Assembly: GCA_015222725.1 (NCBI GenBank)
Contig: JADFVW010000052.1
Coordinates: 1 to 35,908 of the forward strand
Length of the DNA stretch: 35,908 bases
DNA from: Pseudomonadota bacterium
GTDB lineage: Bacteria; Pseudomonadota; Gammaproteobacteria; Pseudomonadales; Halieaceae
Direction of reading: 5' to 3'
Below the pieces are notes generated by a model. That model was not told the origin of the DNA. It saw nothing but the letters and a program-made list of their open reading frames with translations, and did no database searches. Below, piece after piece: positions 15,648 through 23,422 of this stretch. The position numbers were made by a program, and so were the translations under genes. Position 1 is the stretch's first letter. Every line of letters begins with the position of its first letter.

Positions 15648-16366
15648 TTAAATACGTAGCTAAATTCGGCGATATCATCAGCGTACAATCTCTCGATAAT
15701 AGCCTGGGACTCAGCACTGTAAAAGCTCTGGTAGCTTTCAACGCGACTCTGGTTAAGGTGCGGCAGTTGTGCGCTTATACCCAATTTTTCCGCGATGCTA
15801 TTGAAGTCCTGCTCCAGACTTTCAAAACGACCGATATAATCCATTGTTACCTGGCCGAAGATGTCTTTTAAAAAAGTCCGCTGTGGTGTGAACAGTGCGT
15901 TTCGATTGATATTTTCATCGCTCATCCAGCGACATACGAAGTCGTCGAAGGACTTGAAGCTGTTAACAAACTTGGCCCAATGCTGGTCCTCATTGCTGGC
16001 TGGGGAGCCGCCCTTACGTAGATAGGTGTAGGCCGAAACAGCTCTGTCCCAGGGGTTTCGCACAAAAGTAAATTTGAAGTAGTTATCAAACTTGTCCGGG
16101 TCCAGTTGCTGGTACCAGTCCGCGGGGGCGTGCTCAACGGACTTTACATCGAACAGGCCGCGTACAACGCTGCGACCTGCAGATTTTGGTATATGGATGA
16201 ACAGAGCGCGGTGCGTATCGAAACAGCTTTGATAGCCAGCCCTGCCCTTTAGAATTCGGTCGATGTGCCGCCGCTGATACTGTGGGGCATAGGACAGCAG
16301 CATTTGCCGCTCTGATTCCGGCATCATCCGCCACAAAATTCTGCTCAGTAAATTCATATTCTTCAT
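15644..16366 (-). CDS. Sulfotransferase family protein
   Basis: A P-loop-like PAPS-dependent sulfotransferase (Sulfotransfer_2 type, related to carbohydrate sulfotransferases). It has the 5'-phosphosulfate-binding loop HIPKSAGRS (58-66), which replaces Walker A, and the 3'-phosphate-binding motif RNPWDRAVSAY (Arg103, Ser111), followed by a KGG-containing loop. The 240 residues are typical for compact bacterial members. The ATG at 16366 overlaps the upstream kinase-like gene as ATGA; an internal ATG three codons later is an alternative. It is the last gene of a minus-strand trio with a GT-C glycosyltransferase and an LPS-kinase-like protein, which suggests the acceptor is a surface glycan sugar. 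No PAPS-synthesis genes are in the window. Confidence 0.85.
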   Translation of the reverse strand: MKNMNLLSRILWRMMPESERQMLLSYAPQYQRRHIDRILKGRAGYQSCFDTHRALFIHIPKSAGRSVVRGLFDVKSVEHAPADWYQQLDPDKFDNYFKFTFVRNPWDRAVSAYTYLRKGGSPASNEDQHWAKFVNSFKSFDDFVCRWMSDENINRNALFTPQRTFLKDIFGQVTMDYIGRFESLEQDFNSIAEKLGISAQLPHLNQSRVESYQSFYSAESQAIIERLYADDIAEFSYVFN

Positions 16367-17187
16367 AACTTACCCTTGGCGTGAAGCCGCCTCATTGCCC
16401 ACTGATAGGACTCTATAGCAATGAGTTTAGCCTCTAGAGGGGAGAGTTCTCTTATCTGGGAGTGCCACGAGTGAAAAAAGCGCAATCTATCGGAGCGGCC
16501 CAGCTCAGCTGGTGTGTGCATATTGAGTTGCATGAGGTTTTTCAGCATAAGCTTGCCCGGCGGCGGCCGGTACTGGACGTTTCGCTCGTTGTCTATCAGC
16601 GAAAATTCAAAATGCTCTATACCCCTGTGGGCCAATATATTGCTGGTTCGCAGGTCGCCGTGAATAAAACCGGTGCCGTGCAGTCGGCCGATAAAAACAC
16701 CCAGCTCCCGCAAGAATTTCCTCCGCTCTTGTAGTTCTACCGCCTCTTGGCGTGGAAGTTTTGACTTAATCCATGTACTGACACCGGCACCGGCTACGGC
16801 CCGGGTAAACAAGTATTCCCGCGCTCCCGGTAATTGTCCCCAGGCCAGATTTTGCGGAGCGTTAAACCCCGCCTTTAGCAGTGCTTCACTGTGTTTTCTG
16901 GCGCGGGTGGCACGGCTTCCCTTAATCAGGGCCTTTATCTTCTCCACTGGGCTGCGGGGGAGAAATTCCTTGTAGAAAACCTGTAGCTCACTGTTGTGCG
17001 CAACGTGGGCAAAGCCGGAGCTGGCGACCACCTGCCAGCCGGCGGGGAGTTGCTGGTCGGCGAGCAGCTGGGCACAATTGTGCAGCTCTTCCTCGGATAT
17101 CTGCTGGCTGTTAATACCGGCGTCCTCTACCGGGTTTAGCTCGAGGTGGAACCTCAACGATGCTAACTGTACCGTGACGCTCTCCAT
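16363..17187 (-). CDS. Third LPS-kinase-like protein (Kdo/WaaP superfamily)
   Basis: A 274-residue kinase-fold protein distinct from the two in the waa series. It has a lysine strand (LQVFYKEFL), the EYLFTRAV hinge, the GTGFIHGDLRTSNIL catalytic loop (His176, Asp178, Asn183) and FSLIDNERN with the metal-binding Asp199. The HGD-x-R-x-SN form is typical of Kdo kinase/WaaP-related LPS kinases. The ATG at 17187 makes it overlap the upstream membrane glycosyltransferase gene by 77 bp, unusually long for this window; the only in-frame alternative I found nearby (GTG at 17031) would remove 52 residues and lacks a clear Shine-Dalgarno. It is coupled by ATGA to the sulfotransferase gene downstream. 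The acceptor is unknown, probably a core or O-chain sugar. Confidence 0.78.
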   Translation of the reverse strand: MESVTVQLASLRFHLELNPVEDAGINSQQISEEELHNCAQLLADQQLPAGWQVVASSGFAHVAHNSELQVFYKEFLPRSPVEKIKALIKGSRATRARKHSEALLKAGFNAPQNLAWGQLPGAREYLFTRAVAGAGVSTWIKSKLPRQEAVELQERRKFLRELGVFIGRLHGTGFIHGDLRTSNILAHRGIEHFEFSLIDNERNVQYRPPPGKLMLKNLMQLNMHTPAELGRSDRLRFFHSWHSQIRELSPLEAKLIAIESYQWAMRRLHAKGKL

Positions 17188-18628
17188 CGAAGACTTTCAA
17201 CTCGGACAGTGAGTTTGTCTGCAGGAAGCTGGCCCACTGCTCGGACTCGCCGCGCTTTACCCTGACAACGATGTAGTCGACCTTGCGCCACAGGTCGGGC
17301 CTGCTGTTGAGGTCAGAGGCCTTAAAAGTGATAGCACCTAAGTTACTCCAGTCTGTTTCCCTGCCGCTGAAATAGGCAATATATTTGCTATTTGAGAGGA
17401 TGGTAGCATCCGTAGGCGTGTTGGAAGTGAGCCATTGGGAGGCCTCTTTTTTGTATATTTTTCGGTTTCCAAGGCTGCCCGAGACATCGATGCACATGCC
17501 CACCAGAACCAGAAGAGCCAGTATTTTTGTAACAGGCCGTCTGCCGGGCGCCAAGGCGGCATTTAGCAGGAAGGGCAGATACAGCGCCACAAATATAGTA
17601 AAAATATGGCAGTAGCGCTCCAACATAAAGCGATTGGTGAGGGTAAAGAGGGCCAGGTAAATCAGGGCAATAATTAAATGGGCGTTCAGCAGAATACGGG
17701 CTTGGCGGGGTATAAGCGGAAACAGGTTTTGCGCCCTGCCCCAGATTAAAACGATGACATAGGGCCACATGATGGCGCGACAGATATTGACCACCAGAAT
17801 GGCCGCCAGCCCGGCTATTACTGCTATGTTGGCGTCTGATTTTGCGGTGAAAAACAGCAGGGCCTCTCCAGTGGCAGATGAAACATCGTTAAATACCTGG
17901 GGCAGGGAGGTCAGCTTGTCTATGTAGCCTGTAATGGCGGGGAACAGTTGTGATCCGGGCATTATCACCGTTTGAATCAGGATAATGACCAGCGTCACAG
18001 CGACAATTGCCGTCAGGGGCAAGGCGACCAGACGTAAACTGATTCGCAGCCTGTTGCTTTGGTCCGAAGCGAGGAACACCGCCAGGGGTGCCAGCACGGC
18101 AAAAAATACACTCTCAAAGCGAAACAGCGAGGCAATAGCGACGAAGCAAAACCATTGTATCTGATGCGTCACAGTATGTTGGCGCTGGTAGATTAGCAGA
18201 GCGCGAAATGCCAACAGCGAAAAGGCCCAGAAAGGCGCGTCTCGCATGATTGAATCTCGCCCGTGAGCCAGCAGAGGATGGCTGATGATTACGATGGCGG
18301 CAATAAGCTGGACTCTGTGATCCCCGCCCAGCAGGCGCACAACGGAGACGAAGCTTGTAGATAGAATGGCAAAGAACACTGCGCTGAAAACCAGGCCGGC
18401 ATGGAGTAAAGACAGACCGGTGAGCTGGTGTAGCCAGGCCATTATAATAGACAGGAACGGCCTGTCGAAGAGACCGAGACTCGCCATCAGCCCATCGCGC
18501 AGGTAGGCATCGGCTGTGCGCAGGTATATGATAGCGTCCCGGTTGATAACGGGTTCTATGAGGATCAGCCAGAGTGACAGCAAGAGGCTGGCGGCGGCAA
18601 CGAATCGAAGGTCTACCGGCGGTCGCAT
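17111..18628 (-). CDS. Membrane glycosyltransferase of GT-C fold (GT39/ArnT-like)
   Basis: A polytopic inner-membrane protein with roughly ten hydrophobic segments over its first ~400 residues and a soluble C-terminal tail. After the first membrane segment comes EPVINRDAIIYLRTADAYLR, with an acidic residue in the first periplasmic loop as in GT-C enzymes that use lipid-phosphate-linked sugars. HGRDSIMRDAPFW and a later LTNRFMLERYCHIF segment also resemble the Arg/Glu-rich loops of this class. I use the ATG at 18628; a GTG at 18661 would add 11 residues and neither has a strong Shine-Dalgarno. It heads the minus-strand trio with a kinase-like and a sulfotransferase gene, which suggests periplasmic modification of LPS or O-polysaccharide. 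Donor and acceptor are not deducible. Confidence 0.72.
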   Translation of the reverse strand: MRPPVDLRFVAAASLLLSLWLILIEPVINRDAIIYLRTADAYLRDGLMASLGLFDRPFLSIIMAWLHQLTGLSLLHAGLVFSAVFFAILSTSFVSVVRLLGGDHRVQLIAAIVIISHPLLAHGRDSIMRDAPFWAFSLLAFRALLIYQRQHTVTHQIQWFCFVAIASLFRFESVFFAVLAPLAVFLASDQSNRLRISLRLVALPLTAIVAVTLVIILIQTVIMPGSQLFPAITGYIDKLTSLPQVFNDVSSATGEALLFFTAKSDANIAVIAGLAAILVVNICRAIMWPYVIVLIWGRAQNLFPLIPRQARILLNAHLIIALIYLALFTLTNRFMLERYCHIFTIFVALYLPFLLNAALAPGRRPVTKILALLVLVGMCIDVSGSLGNRKIYKKEASQWLTSNTPTDATILSNSKYIAYFSGRETDWSNLGAITFKASDLNSRPDLWRKVDYIVVRVKRGESEQWASFLQTNSLSELKVFDGERHGTVSIVEVPPRAKPGRGRRY

Positions 18629-18723
18629 GGCACGAGATTGTGGGGTGGTACCTGAAAGCACGTTGTAACTCTGTCTATTTTATTGAATTGAGCTGCTGAA
18701 CTAGAGCATGGCGTCACCTTGCC

Positions 18724-18738
18724 AGAGGAAATGTTTTG
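18724..18738 (+). promoter_or_regulatory. Shine-Dalgarno that fixes the rfbD TTG start
   Basis: AGAGGAA at 18724-18730 lies six bases upstream of the TTG at 18736, which begins the family-typical reading MKQTVLVTGAGGQLG. An ATG at 18731 is out of frame, only a base or so from the Shine-Dalgarno, and runs ATG-TTT-TGA, so it cannot be the start. The short interval 18662-18735 between this gene and the divergent glycosyltransferase gene must hold both promoters; I see no convincing -35/-10 pair in it. Confidence 0.7.
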
Positions 18739-19626
18739 AAGCAAACAGTACTTGTCACAGGAGCGGGCGGACAATTGGGCCGCGAACTGGTTTTAGGGGC
18801 CAGTTCAGAGATAGATTGCATAGCCGTTGACCGCGAGGCGCTCAATATTTGCAATCCGGTGGCTATTCGAGAGTTTCTGCGAAAGGTGCAGCCGCAACTG
18901 CTGATTAACGCCGCTGCCTACACTGCCGTTGATAAAGCCGAGTCGGAGTCCGGTGCCGCCTGGAAGGCCAATGCACTGGCGCCAGGCTATCTGGCCGAGG
19001 CCTGTGCCGACCTGGGTGTACGCTTGATCCATGTCTCTACAGATTTCGTCTTCGATGGTGAGGCTTCCCAGCCCTATTTGCCCAATGCGGCAACATCGCC
19101 GGTCAGCGAGTACGGACGTGGCAAGTTGGCGGGGGAGCTGGCAGTACAAAAGGCTTTGCCCGAGGCGCTCATTGTGCGCACCTCCTGGGTGTACTCACGC
19201 TTCGGGGCAAACTTTGTAAAAACCATGTTGCGCCTGATGTCCGAGCGGCAGGAATTGGGGGTGGTAAGCGATCAACTGGGTACACCGACCTGGGCCAGAG
19301 GGCTGGCACAGGCCCTGTGGGCAGCGGGGCAGCGCCCGCATCTGCATGGAATTTACCACTGGTCTGATGATGGAGTTTGCAGCTGGCATGATTTTGCTGT
19401 GGCGATCTATGAAGAGTGCAGATCCGCCGGGTTGTTGGACTCAGACGTAGAGATAAAGCCGATTCCGGGCAGCAGCTACCCAACGCCGGCGCATCGACCG
19501 GCCTATAGTGTGCTGGACAAGACCAGCAGCTGGCGCGATTTTGAAGTACGCGGTGTGGCGTGGCGCGAGCAGCTGCGCACCATGTTGCTGGATATGCAGG
19601 ACAGCAAGAATGAAGGGACAGATTGA
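18736..19626 (+). CDS. rfbD: dTDP-4-dehydrorhamnose reductase
   Basis: Last step of dTDP-L-rhamnose synthesis: NAD(P)H-dependent reduction of dTDP-4-dehydro-L-rhamnose. A short-chain dehydrogenase fold with GAGGQLG nucleotide-binding loop (9-15), AAAYTAVDKAE, STDFVFDG with Thr102/Asp103, and catalytic Tyr126 and Lys130 in YGRGK. Length, 296 residues, is standard. The TTG start is supported by a strong Shine-Dalgarno. The stop overlaps the rfbB start as TGATG, so the two are translated together. The other two rhamnose genes lie 4 kb downstream on the opposite strand, an unusual split arrangement. Confidence 0.95.
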   Translation: MKQTVLVTGAGGQLGRELVLGASSEIDCIAVDREALNICNPVAIREFLRKVQPQLLINAAAYTAVDKAESESGAAWKANALAPGYLAEACADLGVRLIHVSTDFVFDGEASQPYLPNAATSPVSEYGRGKLAGELAVQKALPEALIVRTSWVYSRFGANFVKTMLRLMSERQELGVVSDQLGTPTWARGLAQALWAAGQRPHLHGIYHWSDDGVCSWHDFAVAIYEECRSAGLLDSDVEIKPIPGSSYPTPAHRPAYSVLDKTSSWRDFEVRGVAWREQLRTMLLDMQDSKNEGTD

Positions 19627-20693
19627 TGAGTAAGCATTTACTGGTAACAGGCGCAGCCGGTTTTATAGGGGCCAATTTCGTCCACTACTGGGCGCAGGCA
19701 CATCCTGCAGACAAAATTGTGGGCTATGATGCCCTGACCTACGCGGGCAATATGACGAATCTCGACAGCTTGCGTGATAACGCAAATTTTACCTTCGTCC
19801 ATGCCAACATCTGCGACAGTGATCGGGTGACGGCTGTTATGCGTGAGCACAGCATTGATACGCTTGTGCATTTTGCCGCTGAAAGCCATGTGGACAGGTC
19901 CATCACTGGACCGGATGAGTTTATTGAGACCAATATCGTGGGCACGCACAGCCTGCTGAAGGCGGCCCGGGCGGTTTGGCTGGGTGGCGACAGCGTTATA
20001 CCCCATCGCTTTCACCACGTGTCCACAGACGAGGTCTATGGCTCTCTGTCACCGGATGCCCCCGGTTTTTTCGAGGACCAGAAGTACGAACCCAACTCCC
20101 CCTACTCGGCGAGCAAGGCGGCCTCGGATCATTTAGTCAGGTCCTACCATCACACCTTTGGCTTGCAGGTGAGCACCAGTAACTGTTCGAATAACTACGG
20201 GCCTTTCCATTTCCCGGAAAAGCTTATCCCGCTATGCCTGACCAATATTCTGGGTGGCCTGCCGCTACCGGTATACGGCGACGGCAGCAATATTCGTGAC
20301 TGGCTGTATGTGGAAGACCACTGTCGTGGCATAGAGTTGGTGCTGCAAAAAGGGAAAGTAGGCGAGGTGTATAACATAGGCGGCAATAATGAGTGGTCTA
20401 ACCTGGCCATTGTCGAATTGCTGTGTGAGCAGTTGGACCAGCGCTTTGCTGCAGACCCCGAATTAACGCAGCGATTCCCCCTGGCCCCCGGGGCTAACGG
20501 CGGCAGTGCCGGAGATTTAATTACGTTCGTCGAAGACCGGGCCGGACATGACTGGCGCTATGCCATAGACGCCAGCAAAATCATGAATGAACTGGGATAT
20601 ACGCCACGTGAAAGTTTTGAGACAGGGTTAAAGCGTACCCTGGATTGGTATTTGTCCCGGGAAGACTGGTGGCGATCATTGTTAAAAGCCTGA
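19626..20693 (+). CDS. rfbB: dTDP-glucose 4,6-dehydratase
   Basis: Converts dTDP-D-glucose to dTDP-4-dehydro-6-deoxy-D-glucose, second step of the dTDP-rhamnose pathway. An extended SDR with GAAGFIG (9-15), the active-site STDEVYG (Thr134, Asp135, Glu136), and catalytic Tyr160/Lys164 in YSASK. NNYGPFHFPEKLIPL and IRDWLYVEDHCRGIELV are family hallmarks. The ATG at 19626 is preferred over the preceding TTG; it shares one base with the rfbD stop. Length, 355 residues, is normal. There are 59 bp of unremarkable sequence before the convergent sulfotransferase-like gene. Confidence 0.96.
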   Translation: MSKHLLVTGAAGFIGANFVHYWAQAHPADKIVGYDALTYAGNMTNLDSLRDNANFTFVHANICDSDRVTAVMREHSIDTLVHFAAESHVDRSITGPDEFIETNIVGTHSLLKAARAVWLGGDSVIPHRFHHVSTDEVYGSLSPDAPGFFEDQKYEPNSPYSASKAASDHLVRSYHHTFGLQVSTSNCSNNYGPFHFPEKLIPLCLTNILGGLPLPVYGDGSNIRDWLYVEDHCRGIELVLQKGKVGEVYNIGGNNEWSNLAIVELLCEQLDQRFAADPELTQRFPLAPGANGGSAGDLITFVEDRAGHDWRYAIDASKIMNELGYTPRESFETGLKRTLDWYLSREDWWRSLLKA

Positions 20694-20752
20694 AAAGATA
20701 GCTCTCTCTAAGGTAATAGCGGTTTCTAACGAGAAGTATTTATTTGGGCCTC

Positions 20753-21601
20753 TTATCGAGAAAGTTTCTTGCGAAGGCAGCGTGCGAAATCCATCGCTGG
20801 GAAAATAGCATGTCGCCTCCTTAACTTTTCCTTAAAAAGGGCTAGCTCTTCTTCAAACTCTTCCCCATATCCCCGGATCTTTTTGTCAAATAAAATTAGA
20901 GCTCGTTCATACACTAAAAGGTCAATTTTATTCAGCTCTTTAATTTTTTCGATATGCCTAGCTTCGAACTCTATCAAAGAGTCAGAGTTTTTTTTGTTTC
21001 GGTAGCGGTAAATAGGTGGTTTTTCCCAGCTCAGGACGTGACTAAACATGAGTAACGAACGATCAAAGTCTTCTGTAATTCCGAAGCAACTCAATTTGTG
21101 TTCAAGCGCATAAAGGGCTTGAGTTACAAGGTCCTCCATACTTTCCTTGGGTAGGTTATAGCTTTCTCGACCTAATATAATTTTACTTTGAAAGTTGCTT
21201 AATTGTGTGCGGCCACTGGATAGAAATTGATCGATATCCATGTTTTTGCAATCAATGCCCCCGGATATGTTAAGGCTTTTCCCTTCGCTAACATGTTGGC
21301 AATAGGAAATTACGCGATCGACGGGGTTTCTGAGAAATGTAAGAGTGGGTATGTGATCAAGCTCTTTGACTCCCGTTGTGAGGGGGGCGTGGCCGGTATA
21401 AAGTACAATTTTTTTGCGTTCTGCAGTCGGGATTTGTCGATAACGTTGTTGATCAGCTGCAAAATTGCCTGTAAAAGTGAATCGTTGCCGTAGAATATAA
21501 GCTTTGAAATACTGAATAAACAGGCATTCATCAAAAGATGAGCCCGCAGTCTTGGGAATATGAAGAAAGCGAATTTTACGGGTTACTTGTGCTGTGGTCA
21601 T
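20753..21601 (-). CDS. Sulfotransferase-like P-loop protein, AT-rich
   Basis: A 282-residue protein with the two PAPS-binding motifs of Sulfotransfer_2-type enzymes: LHIPKTAGSS (13-22) as the 5'-phosphosulfate loop and FLRNPVDRVISY (89-100) with Arg91 and Ser99 as the 3'-phosphate site. The C-terminal third is rich in Glu, Lys and Arg (IKELNKIDLL, EEFEEELALFKEKLRRR) and probably helical. The DNA is clearly more AT-rich than the flanking rhamnose genes, with many A/T third positions, which suggests recent horizontal acquisition. It converges on rfbB and diverges from the 528-residue P-loop gene. The acceptor is unknown; location suggests a rhamnose-containing surface glycan. Confidence 0.75.
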   Translation of the reverse strand: MTTAQVTRKIRFLHIPKTAGSSFDECLFIQYFKAYILRQRFTFTGNFAADQQRYRQIPTAERKKIVLYTGHAPLTTGVKELDHIPTLTFLRNPVDRVISYCQHVSEGKSLNISGGIDCKNMDIDQFLSSGRTQLSNFQSKIILGRESYNLPKESMEDLVTQALYALEHKLSCFGITEDFDRSLLMFSHVLSWEKPPIYRYRNKKNSDSLIEFEARHIEKIKELNKIDLLVYERALILFDKKIRGYGEEFEEELALFKEKLRRRHAIFPAMDFARCLRKKLSR

Positions 21602-21815
21602 AACGTTCAGCCCTTTGAACCTATCCTGATTCTTTGTTACCGCCCTAGAGTGTCAATACTCAGGGGTATTAAGACCCAAATACCAGTCAACGGATAAGCG
21701 ACGGGCATATTGTCCCCTATTCATATGAGCTTCAACAGTATTCCAGAGAATATATTGTGAACTACGAATGATATACTTATCACATCGACCATTTTTACCA
21801 TAGTGTGAGGTATCG
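21602..21815. other. Intergenic region between divergent P-loop genes
   Basis: These 214 bp must carry promoters for both flanking genes and are AT-rich like the left-hand gene. I see a TATACT -10-like hexamer at 21772-21777 on the plus strand without a good -35, a short AATAC/GTATT dyad around 21655-21670, and a GAGG Shine-Dalgarno at 21807-21810, five bases before the ATG at 21816. No hairpin terminator, attachment site or transposon end was recognised. Confidence 0.4.
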
Positions 21816-23402
21816 ATGACGGATCGTTATCGCCTTATTATTTTGCATGCCGGGCTCGGAAAAACTGGAACAACCAGTATCCAGGGTAACTGCTATCGGT
21901 ATCGAGAACTGCTATTACAGCACGGTATCATGTATCCTTCATTCAGTTTCCGGCGTAAAACTATTGTTAATCACTCCGACTGTATAACCGCCAGTGTTTG
22001 TGAAAACCCGGGAAAATACGGCACCGCTTTTCGGCAGCAAGTTGAAGAGGATCCCACGATTTTTCAACGGGCTATCAGCCCGCAAATGGATGAGCTGTTG
22101 GAAAACCCTCAGGCGGATACACTGGTCCTGTCAGGGGAGGCAGTGGCGGAGTACAGCGATGCGGATATGCAAGCTCTGCTGGAGAAATTACAAGCTCATT
22201 CCGAGCGACTGCGGGTCGTCGCATATATTCGCAGCCCTCAAAGCTCGCTCGAAAGTATCCTCCAGCAGCGGGTAAAGTCCGGGCAAACTGTCGATCCGGA
22301 AGCGCTGGTGTCGGTAGTGCGTATGCGTTATGAGCGCTTACAACGCAACTTTGCCGGCTTGCTAGAAACCGTTAACTTTCATGACGCAATTAGGTACCCC
22401 TTCGGTCTTGTCGCGCATTTCATGACTTTTATTGGCGTGCCGAAAAACGAATTAAAAGCGCTTGATTTCAAGACAAATAACGAGCGGGTCACACTTGAAG
22501 CCTACAGAATAATGCTGGCTATCAATAGGCGATACTCGCGCAGGGAAGAGAGAATTCACGGTGTGATTCGAAGGCCGCACGATATGCACTCCCTGATGAA
22601 GTTTCCCGGCCAGTCATTTCAATTGGAAGAATTTGCCGGCTCAAACCTGCTGCAGTCGACGATTGAAGAAGGTGCATGGCTGGAATCGGAGCTTGGGTTT
22701 CAGTTCCCCGCGATGGAAAGAAGGGATGTAAAACCACTGTGGCAGAACGAAAGCCTGGTTGCTCTGGAGCGTGCGATTCGTGGCCTGGGCGACAAAAATC
22801 TGGTCGCTGCAGTAGCCGATTTTTTGGTCGAGGAAGCCAGTGGGCTCAAGGGTTCGCGACCGGAAGCCGCCGGTATTCTTCGCCACATCGCCTGGAGTTT
22901 GCAGAACATAGAAACTGATCCTACCCGGGCGCAACTGGAGAGACTGGGTGCGGATTACTTCAAGTTCTCGGCCCTACAGGTAGAGAAGGCCAGTCCGGAG
23001 CTTGCTTTGAGCCTGATGTCCCTGGCCGGGGAGCTCCGCCCTGGCAGGGATTTTATTGAGGCGCACCTTGCCAAATATACGGCCGCTATCGATTTGCTGT
23101 CCGTAGAAACCCGTGGGCTGGAGGTGTCGCGACAGGAAGCCACCGGAGTTCTGCGCCGCTCTGCGAGGCACCGGCAGAAAACTAAAACCGAAACTATCCA
23201 AGTAGTGCTGGAGAGCCTGGGTGCAGATTACTTCAAGTTCGCCGCCTTGCAGGTAGAGGACGCCAGCCCGAAACTTGCCTTGAAATTAATGTCTTTGGCC
23301 AGAGAGTTGCGCACCGGGGCCAAGTTTATCGAGTCCCGTCTGGCCAGATACGAGAACGAGTTGGGCATCTTGGAGCAATCGAGGGCGAATGGTGAAGGAT
23401 AA
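21816..23402 (+). CDS. P-loop sulfotransferase-like protein with tandemly duplicated C-terminal unit
   Basis: A 528-residue protein whose N-terminal part resembles bacterial sulfotransferase-like NTPases: LHAGLGKTGTTSIQ (10-23) in place of the phosphosulfate loop, and VVAYIRSPQSSLESILQQ, where Arg139 and Ser147 have the Arg-x7-Ser spacing of the 3'-phosphate motif. After about residue 340 come two consecutive 91-residue copies (343-433 and 434-524), each running from a GL-x-x-SR-x-EA segment through LGADYFKFxALQVExASPxLAL to ELRxGxxFIExxLAxY. The repeats are helical-looking and resemble short TPR-like hairpins, but I cannot assign a known domain. The gene stands alone on the plus strand and ends 20 bp before the convergent rfbC. 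The sulfotransferase call is tentative; an acceptor or scaffold role for the repeats is only inferred. Confidence 0.68.
   Translation: MTDRYRLIILHAGLGKTGTTSIQGNCYRYRELLLQHGIMYPSFSFRRKTIVNHSDCITASVCENPGKYGTAFRQQVEEDPTIFQRAISPQMDELLENPQADTLVLSGEAVAEYSDADMQALLEKLQAHSERLRVVAYIRSPQSSLESILQQRVKSGQTVDPEALVSVVRMRYERLQRNFAGLLETVNFHDAIRYPFGLVAHFMTFIGVPKNELKALDFKTNNERVTLEAYRIMLAINRRYSRREERIHGVIRRPHDMHSLMKFPGQSFQLEEFAGSNLLQSTIEEGAWLESELGFQFPAMERRDVKPLWQNESLVALERAIRGLGDKNLVAAVADFLVEEASGLKGSRPEAAGILRHIAWSLQNIETDPTRAQLERLGADYFKFSALQVEKASPELALSLMSLAGELRPGRDFIEAHLAKYTAAIDLLSVETRGLEVSRQEATGVLRRSARHRQKTKTETIQVVLESLGADYFKFAALQVEDASPKLALKLMSLARELRTGAKFIESRLARYENELGILEQSRANGEG
22842..23387 (+). repeat. Two tandem 273-bp in-frame repeats
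   Basis: Units 22842-23114 and 23115-23387 are direct copies offset by exactly 273 bp (91 codons). Similarity is strongest in the second third, where GAGAG-CTGGGTGC-GATTACTTCAAGTTC-type sequence recurs with few changes at 22938 and 23211. The first ~30 codons have diverged more. Because the DNA as well as the protein is still similar, the duplication looks fairly recent, or is maintained by gene conversion. Confidence 0.85.
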
Positions 23403-23422
23403 GTAAGCTTGCCGCCCCGATA

